This document shows, piece after piece, positions 58,882 through 64,000 of a DNA stretch of 64,000 bases (position 1 is the stretch's first letter; the number at the start of each line of letters is the position of its first letter). A program made the position numbers and the translations under genes. Origin of the DNA: Nocardioides sp. JQ2195 (GTDB lineage Bacteria > Actinomycetota > Actinomycetes > Propionibacteriales > Nocardioidaceae); assembly GCF_012272695.1 (NCBI RefSeq), contig NZ_CP050902.1, forward strand, positions 1,612,001 through 1,676,000, given 5' to 3'. Under the pieces are notes generated by a model. It had not been told where the DNA came from, ran no database searches, and worked only from the letters and a program-made list of their open reading frames with translations.

Positions 58882-59753
58882 CCACACTCACCGTCGTTCC
58901 CGAAGAGGCGCCCGCTGCGCCCCAATCGATGCTTGACCGGATGACGCTGATCATGGAGTGCTTCGCGATGCGGGCAGAACGGCGCACTCTCGAGGACGTG
59001 TGCGCCGAGACCCAGCTGCCGCGCTCCACCACGCACCGGATCCTGGTCGACCTGGTCCGTCTCGGCTGGCTGGCGCAGACGCCTCATGGCTACTGCCTCG
59101 GCGGACGTTCCCTGGCCTTCGGTGGCGGGGACAGCGGGCACGGTCGGCTGCGCGAGGCGACCGCGGAGGCATTGCACGACCTGGCATTGCGGACGGGGAT
59201 GGTGGTCCACCTCGCGGTGCTGGCCGATGCCGAGATCCTGTACCTCGACAAGGTCGGCGGCAGGTTCGCCACGCAGGTCCCCTCCCGGGTCGGCGGCCGG
59301 GCTCCGGCGCACTCCACGGCGCTGGGCAAGGCGATGCTGGCCTGGGTCGCGCCTGAGCAGGTCGACCTCCAGCTGGAGGGCACGATGGGACGGCTGACCA
59401 ACCGCACGATCTGTCGGATCTCGACGTTGCACCAGGAGTTGGCTCGCATTCGTTCACGGAGCGGACTGGCGTTCGAGAGGGGCGAGTGCTTCCCGGATGT
59501 CGCCTGTGTCGCCGCGGCGATCCGTTCTCCGGAAGGCCCTGTCGGCAGCATCTCGCTGTGCGGCGACAGCGGGGTCCATCTGGAGCGGGTCGCACCGCTG
59601 GTGGCGCACGCGGCCAAGCAGGCTTCCCTCGACCTCTACCCCCAACGCGCCGGCCAACGTGCCCGACGGGCCGCCCCCACCCTGGTCCCCGAACAGGGCT
59701 GGTCTCCCGAAGCGATGGACTCGTTGCTGTCCGTCGGATCCGACTGGATCTGA
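58878..59753 (+). CDS. IclR-family transcriptional regulator (copy 2)
   Basis: A 291-residue regulator with an N-terminal winged helix (LEDVCAETQLPRSTTHRIL) and an effector domain (LDKVGGRFATQVPSRVGGRA, HSTALGKAMLAW and RSRSGLAFERGECFPDVACV). It is similar along its length to the IclR at 31.3 kb, including the SISLCGDSG segment, so the two derive from one ancestor. It is coupled to flavoprotein copy 4. A candidate activator for the island palindrome. Confidence 0.9.
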   Translation: MTTLTVVPEEAPAAPQSMLDRMTLIMECFAMRAERRTLEDVCAETQLPRSTTHRILVDLVRLGWLAQTPHGYCLGGRSLAFGGGDSGHGRLREATAEALHDLALRTGMVVHLAVLADAEILYLDKVGGRFATQVPSRVGGRAPAHSTALGKAMLAWVAPEQVDLQLEGTMGRLTNRTICRISTLHQELARIRSRSGLAFERGECFPDVACVAAAIRSPEGPVGSISLCGDSGVHLERVAPLVAHAAKQASLDLYPQRAGQRARRAAPTLVPEQGWSPEAMDSLLSVGSDWI

Positions 59754-59803
59754 CCGTGCGCGATCCTCGCCGAGACCTGTGGTCCGGCCGCCCCGCGCAC
59801 GGC

Positions 59804-59853
59804 TCCCGGTCAGTGAGATCGCGTGAAGTGGGCCACATCCGGCGAACTATGTT
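59804..59853 (+). promoter_or_regulatory. island-type promoter of the ABC transporter operon
   Basis: TCCCG-GTCAG-TGAGA at 59804-59818 and TATGTT at 59848-59853. Centre to first T is 37. Confidence 0.78.
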
Positions 59854-59940
59854 CGATCTGCGGCACGGGGGTTGGCCGCAGACATCCTGTCCGCACAGTG
59901 CCGTCACGAGTAGTACGGCCGACATCGATGGCGAGTTCTC

Positions 59941-60885
59941 ATGATTCAGTTCATCGGCAAGCGTCTCCTGCTCGCCGTGCCCACCATCATCCTGGTGACC
60001 TTCTTCGTGTTCGCGCTGATGGAGCTCTCGCCGACCGACCCGGCGGCCGCACTGGCCGGGGACAATCCGACGCCCGAGCGTCTCGCTGAGCTGCACCACC
60101 AGCTCGGCCTCGACCGGCCGTTCCTGACTCGCTACCTGGAGTGGGGAGGAAATGCCCTGCAGGGCGACCTGGGCATCTCCCCGGTGACCCACCAGTCGGT
60201 GATCTCCGACCTGATGTTCCGGCTGCCGATCACGGCATCGCTGGTGCTGCTCGCGATGATCTTCGCGCTGGTCCTCGGGGTCGGTCTCGGCACGATCGCA
60301 GCGTTGAACAAGGGCGGTGTCCTTGACTGGTTGACCAACTCCTTCGCGAACCTGCTGCTCGCGGTCCCGCCGTTCGTGGCAGCGGTCCTGTTGGTCCTGT
60401 TCCTGGCGATCATGTCGCCGATGTTCCCGGCCACCGGATACGCGAACATGTCGGCCGGAATCGGACCATGGCTGCAATTCAGCACGCTGCCGGCGCTGTC
60501 CTTGGCGATCATTCCTGCCGCACTGCTGACCAGACAGGTGCGAGGTGCCCTGATCGACGCGCTCGAGGAGGACTACATCCGCACGGCCCGGGCCAAGGGC
60601 CTGCGACGTCGGATGGTGGTGGGCAAGCATGCGGCGAAGAACGCGGCCGTGCCCGTCGTGACCGTCCTGGGGCTCGTGTTCACCTCGATGTTCGGCGGCG
60701 CCGTGGTGGTGGAGCGGATCTTCGCGATCCCCGGACTGGGATCGGTCAGCGTGGAGTCGGTCCTCAACGGTGACCTGATCACGCTGCAGGGGCTGGTGCT
60801 GCTCGTGGCCGTGTTGGTCACCGTGGTGAACCTGGTCATCGATGCCTCCTACGGCTACTTCAACCCGAGATTGAGGATCCGATGA
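59941..60885 (+). CDS. ABC transporter permease, DppB/OppB type
   Basis: A 314-residue membrane protein with about six hydrophobic segments. MIQFIGKRLLLAVPTIILVT is the usual start, ELHHQLGLDRPFLTRYLEW the periplasmic segment, and DYIRTARAKGLRRRMVVGKH the EAA loop that contacts the ATPase. It is the first of four coupled genes lacking a binding protein; the orphan binding proteins at 11.5 and 42.4 kb have the same promoter type. Confidence 0.93.
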   Translation: MIQFIGKRLLLAVPTIILVTFFVFALMELSPTDPAAALAGDNPTPERLAELHHQLGLDRPFLTRYLEWGGNALQGDLGISPVTHQSVISDLMFRLPITASLVLLAMIFALVLGVGLGTIAALNKGGVLDWLTNSFANLLLAVPPFVAAVLLVLFLAIMSPMFPATGYANMSAGIGPWLQFSTLPALSLAIIPAALLTRQVRGALIDALEEDYIRTARAKGLRRRMVVGKHAAKNAAVPVVTVLGLVFTSMFGGAVVVERIFAIPGLGSVSVESVLNGDLITLQGLVLLVAVLVTVVNLVIDASYGYFNPRLRIR

Positions 60886-61826
60886 CGATTCCCGAACCGA
60901 TCGGCGCGCTGTCCCCGGACGACGAGGCCCTCACGCCGCGTGACCACGCGACTCCTCCCGACCGCGGGAGCAGGGTCCGTCCCTGGCAGCGCAGCCGCGT
61001 GCTGAAGCGGCTGCTGCGCAACAAGGTCGCGGTGACCTCGATGGTGGTGCTCGCCCTGCTGGTGCTGGTCGCCATCTTCGGTGATCTGCTCGCACCGCAA
61101 GATCCCAACAAGGTGTCGTTGTCGTTGCGCCTGATGGGTCCTTCCGGCGATCACTGGCTGGGCACCGACGAGTTGGGCCGCGACGTGTTGAGCCGGCTGA
61201 TCGTGGCCACCCGGGTGGACCTGCTCGCCTCCTTGCAAGCCGTCGGCCTGGCCCTTGCCATTGGTGTCCCGCTCGGGGTGGCCGCAGGCTACTTCGCGGG
61301 GTGGGTCGATGCGGTGCTCAGCCGGGTCATCGACGCACTGATGACCCTGCCGCCGCTGATCCTCGCAGTGGTCATCGTTGCGATCCTGGGCCCGGGCCTG
61401 CGCAACGCGATGCTGGCGATCGCGGTTCTCATCGCGCCGAGCTTCTACCGCGTGGTCCGAGCCTCGACCCAGTCCGCGCGGAGTGAGCTCTACATCGAGA
61501 GCGCCCGGGCCAGTGGTTGCACGAGCTGGCGGATCCTGTGGCGCCACATCCTCCCGGCCGTCGCACCACCCCTGCTGGTGCAGGCGTCGTTCTCGGCCTC
61601 GGTCGTGATCGTCGCCGAGGCGAGCCTGTCGTTCCTGGGACTCGGCGCCCGCGCACCGCAGGCGACCTGGGGCCTGATGCTCAACGAGGCCTCCTCGAAC
61701 CTGACCACCAGCAGCTATCTGATCTATCCGCCGACCGTGATGGTTGCAATCACCATCTTGGCCCTCTCGCTGCTGGGTGACGGCCTGCGAGACGCGCTCG
61801 GCCGGCAGACCACGGACGGGAGATGA
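60882..61826 (+). CDS. ABC transporter permease, DppC/OppC type
   Basis: A 314-residue permease. A long soluble N-terminus, a first membrane helix (VAVTSMVVLALLVLVAIFGD), LGTDELGRDVLSRLIVATRV as the DppC signature, and ELYIESARASGCTSWRILWR as the EAA loop. ATGA overlap with the DppB-like gene. Forms the channel with it. Confidence 0.93.
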   Translation: MTIPEPIGALSPDDEALTPRDHATPPDRGSRVRPWQRSRVLKRLLRNKVAVTSMVVLALLVLVAIFGDLLAPQDPNKVSLSLRLMGPSGDHWLGTDELGRDVLSRLIVATRVDLLASLQAVGLALAIGVPLGVAAGYFAGWVDAVLSRVIDALMTLPPLILAVVIVAILGPGLRNAMLAIAVLIAPSFYRVVRASTQSARSELYIESARASGCTSWRILWRHILPAVAPPLLVQASFSASVVIVAEASLSFLGLGARAPQATWGLMLNEASSNLTTSSYLIYPPTVMVAITILALSLLGDGLRDALGRQTTDGR

Positions 61827-62911
61827 GGATGACCTCCATGGACACGCGCAACGGGTCCGCCCCGCGCAACGAACCGCACGGCGATGACCGCGATGCCGAC
61901 GACGCCCTGAGCAGTCCGGAAGGCGAAGTGGTCATGAGGGCCACTGACCTGACCGTCGAGGTGAGCACCGAGCACGGCTGGGTGACCATTGTCGATGGTG
62001 TGGACCTCAGTGTCTGCCGCAACGAGATCGTGGGGCTGGTCGGTGAGTCCGGTTCGGGCAAGACCGTCACCTCACTCTCGGTGATGGGACTCCTGCCGAA
62101 GAACGCCCGGGTGAAGCGGGGCAAGGTCGAGGTGATGGGCGAGACCATCTCCACGATGGACGAACGCCAGCTCAGCGACGTCCGAGGCGTGAAGGCCGCG
62201 ATGATCTTCCAGGAGCCCAGGCGCTGTCTCAACCCCGCGTTCACGGTCGGGGACCAGGTGGCGGAGTCGCTGCGGCGGCATCGCGGTTGGTCCCGCAAAC
62301 GGGCCAAGCAGCACACGATCGAGCTCTTCGAGCTCGTCGAGATCCCACAGGCGGCCCACCGCGTCACGCAGTACCCCCACGAGTTCAGCGGGGGCATGTG
62401 CCAGCGGGTGATGCTGGCCATGGCGTTGGCATGTGACCCGATGCTGCTGATCGCCGACGAACCGACCACGGCGCTCGACGTCACGGTGCAGCGGCAGGTG
62501 CTCGAGCTGATCCGGCGGCTCCAGGCCGAGCTGGGACTCGGCGTACTGCTGATCACCCACGACCTGGGTGTGGTTGCCGAGATGTGTGATCGGGTCTCGG
62601 TCATGTACGCCGGTCAGGTCGTGGAGGAGGCCGACGTCGACAGCCTGTTCCACCAACCACGCAATCCCTACACCAGTGCGCTGCTCCAGTCGATGCTGGA
62701 GCCGACTCGCCGTGGTGAGCCACTCGGCTTCATCCCGGGCATGGTGCCGGCCCCGCACCTCTTCCCAGCAACGTGCCGATTCCAGGAGCGTTGCGTCCAT
62801 GCGGTGGATTCGGTGTGCACGAAGCCCATCGAGCTGCACCAGGTGTCACCCGTCCAGTCCAGTCGTTGCGCACGGATCGACGAGCTCGAGCTCCCGGGAG
62901 TGACCACATGA
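61823..62911 (+). CDS. ABC transporter ATPase, DppD/OppD type
   Basis: A 362-residue ATPase. Walker A GESGSGKT, signature HEFSGGMCQRVMLAMALACD, Walker B MLLIADEPTTALDV, and the oligopeptide C-terminal segment with FIPGMVPAPHLFPATCRFQE and cysteines in the CRFQERC and SRCARI parts, as in the 4Fe-4S-like or metal site of this family. The start is long (about 37 acidic, unordered residues before the first strand); an inner ATG at 61931 is possible. Confidence 0.92.
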   Translation: MRMTSMDTRNGSAPRNEPHGDDRDADDALSSPEGEVVMRATDLTVEVSTEHGWVTIVDGVDLSVCRNEIVGLVGESGSGKTVTSLSVMGLLPKNARVKRGKVEVMGETISTMDERQLSDVRGVKAAMIFQEPRRCLNPAFTVGDQVAESLRRHRGWSRKRAKQHTIELFELVEIPQAAHRVTQYPHEFSGGMCQRVMLAMALACDPMLLIADEPTTALDVTVQRQVLELIRRLQAELGLGVLLITHDLGVVAEMCDRVSVMYAGQVVEEADVDSLFHQPRNPYTSALLQSMLEPTRRGEPLGFIPGMVPAPHLFPATCRFQERCVHAVDSVCTKPIELHQVSPVQSSRCARIDELELPGVTT

Positions 62912-63771
62912 CCACCACACCGCCGCCCGCACCGACCCTCTCGGTCCGCGGACTGACCAAGATCTACGGCCGCCGTGCCACGATCCTGCGACGGCACCCG
63001 CACCAGTTGCGGGCCGTCGACAACGTCGATCTCGACATCGCCCCCGGCAAGACGCTCGGGCTCGTGGGGGAGAGCGGCGCCGGCAAGTCCACCGTCGGGC
63101 GACTGGTGCTCAGGTTGATCGAACCCGATGCCGGGGAGATCAACCTGCTGGGCACCGACATCGGGAAGCTGTCCGGTTCCGCGCTGCGGCGAATGCGCTC
63201 GCGGGCCACCATGATCTTCCAGGACCCGTACACCTCGTTGGACCCACGGATGCTGATCAAGGACTCGGTCGCCGAGCCGCTTCTCGTGCACACCAACGAC
63301 TCCCGTTCCGTCCGCCATGCCAAGGCCAAGGAGATGGTCCGTCGGGTGGGCTTGGACATCGCCCACATGGAGCGATTCCCGTACGAGATGTCCGGTGGGC
63401 AGCTGCAACGGGTCGCCATTGCTCGTGCGCTGATCACCGACCCGGCATTCATCGTGTGCGACGAGCCCGTCGCAGCCCTCGACGTCTCGACCCAGGCACA
63501 GGTGATCAACCTGCTCAACGATCTCCAGGCCGAGCGTGGCATCTCCTACCTGTTCATCTCCCACGACCTGCGGCTGGTCCGACTGATCGCGGACGAGGTC
63601 GCGGTGATGCGTCGCGGCCAGATCATGGAACGTGGCTCGGCAGTCCAGCTGTTCGAGGATCCCCGCCACGAGTACACCCAGGAGCTGCTCTCCGCGATCC
63701 CCGGGCGGAGCCCGCGCCAGCGCCGCTTCGACGGCGACACCACCTTGCGTTCCCCGGATCCGGTCGGCTGA
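62908..63771 (+). CDS. ABC transporter ATPase, DppF/OppF type
   Basis: A 287-residue ATPase. Walker A GESGAGKST, QDPYTSLDPRMLIKD Q-loop, signature MSGGQLQRVAIARALI, Walker B FIVCDEPVAALDV, and the switch histidine in LFISHDL. ATGA overlap with the previous gene. Shorter than typical DppF at the C-terminus, lacking the full oligopeptide tail. Confidence 0.92.
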   Translation: MTTTPPPAPTLSVRGLTKIYGRRATILRRHPHQLRAVDNVDLDIAPGKTLGLVGESGAGKSTVGRLVLRLIEPDAGEINLLGTDIGKLSGSALRRMRSRATMIFQDPYTSLDPRMLIKDSVAEPLLVHTNDSRSVRHAKAKEMVRRVGLDIAHMERFPYEMSGGQLQRVAIARALITDPAFIVCDEPVAALDVSTQAQVINLLNDLQAERGISYLFISHDLRLVRLIADEVAVMRRGQIMERGSAVQLFEDPRHEYTQELLSAIPGRSPRQRRFDGDTTLRSPDPVG

Positions 63772-63844
63772 GGCAGCCTCGCGGTCCCGGGACCGCTGTG
63801 CGCCCCGTCCGCGGCGCTGTCCACGACAAACCTCGATCGTTCGG

Positions 63845-63878
63845 CCCGTGCCGACCTCCGCGACGCGGTCGGCACGGG
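63845..63878 (+). terminator. hairpin terminator of the transporter operon
   Basis: A 12-bp perfect inverted repeat, CCCGTGCCGACC (63845-63856) and GGTCGGCACGGG (63867-63878), with a 10-base loop, 74 bases after the last stop. The 120 bases that follow hold no gene. Confidence 0.8.
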
Positions 63879-63962
63879 TCGTGCACGGCTGCACGAATGG
63901 TGCGGGGCGACGGAGACGCGACTCCTGCGGGTGCCGGCCCCGCGCCCGGCCCCACGCCCGCG

Positions 63963-63997
63963 GCCATCGACCGGCCATCGACCGGAGTCATCGACCG
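63963..63997 (+). repeat. short tandem repeat at the window end
   Basis: GCCATCGACCG occurs twice in tandem (63963-63973 and 63974-63984), followed by an imperfect third unit (GAGTCATCGACCG). It runs to the window edge, so its extent is unknown. Confidence 0.6.
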
Positions 63998-64000
63998 GGG

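Noticed and set aside
59941..63771. A dipeptide/oligopeptide uptake system as the true role of the Dpp-like genes
   Set aside because: Family resemblance only. The shared promoter and the surrounding genes make a steroid-like or conjugated substrate more likely, so no dpp symbol was given.
63963..64000. A CRISPR array or attachment site at the window end
   Set aside because: The units are only 11 bases, directly tandem without spacers, and no cas, integrase or tRNA gene is near.

Overview
This is a 64 kb stretch of high-GC DNA with ATGA/GTGA start-stop overlaps, TANNNT-type -10 boxes, likely leaderless mRNAs, IclR regulators and F420-type luciferase-like enzymes. Together these point to an Actinomycetota chromosome (Nocardioides-, Mycobacterium- or Rhodococcus-like; the genus cannot be fixed from the sequence alone). 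About fifty protein genes, several gene remnants and many matched promoters are visible. No rRNA, tRNA, transposase, integrase, phage gene or CRISPR array was seen.

The content reads as one large catabolic island, most likely for a steroid-like polycycle. The ring-opening toolkit comprises two KshA-type Rieske oxygenases (30.1-31.2 kb and 52.8-54.0 kb), a KshB-type reductase (35.2 kb), four KstD/fumarate-reductase-type flavoproteins (6.5, 33.5, 50.9 and 57.3 kb), three HsaA-type flavin monooxygenases (32.2, 36.4 and 54.2 kb), an HsaB-type flavin reductase (50.2 kb), one HsaC-type extradiol dioxygenase (37.6 kb), a 3alpha-HSD-like SDR (47.3 kb) and at least eight further SDRs. HsaD, HsaEFG and side-chain beta-oxidation genes are absent, so downstream steps must lie elsewhere.

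Interwoven with this is a sulfur-ester layer: four Sulfotransfer_3-type sulfotransferases (2.9, 18.9, 21.0 and 24.5 kb), three formylglycine-type sulfatases (4.1, 9.0 and 38.6 kb), one metallo-beta-lactamase-type alkylsulfatase (1.1-2.4 kb) and the ATP sulfurylase pair cysD-cysN (26.4-28.5 kb). SnoaL-like and DUF1214 proteins sit beside the sulfotransferases. Two orphan lipoprotein solute-binding proteins (11.5 and 42.4 kb), a DppBCDF-type ABC transporter (59.9-63.8 kb) and an MFS carrier (48.9 kb) probably move the substrate or its sulfate conjugate.

The most striking signal is regulatory. A 15-bp palindrome, consensus TCCCGNTSANCGGGA, lies upstream of most transcription units, and its centre is 37 positions from the first base of a TANNNT -10 box at fourteen promoters on both strands. 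One copy (24.36 kb) has a correctly spaced TAGCGT box on each side. This implies one activator, plausibly one of the two IclR proteins encoded here, controlling the whole island. One promoter (56.46 kb) instead carries an exact match to the published KstR2 box of cholesterol catabolism.

The island also shows repeated duplication and decay: a degenerate SnoaL-SDR-sulfotransferase copy (14.3-16.2 kb) of the intact 20.1-22.7 kb block, an 85-bp fragment of the first binding-protein gene at 18.66 kb, an SDR remnant at 2.5 kb, a thiolase N-terminal stub at 55.4 kb, and a 336-bp near-identical tract shared by the two Rieske genes.
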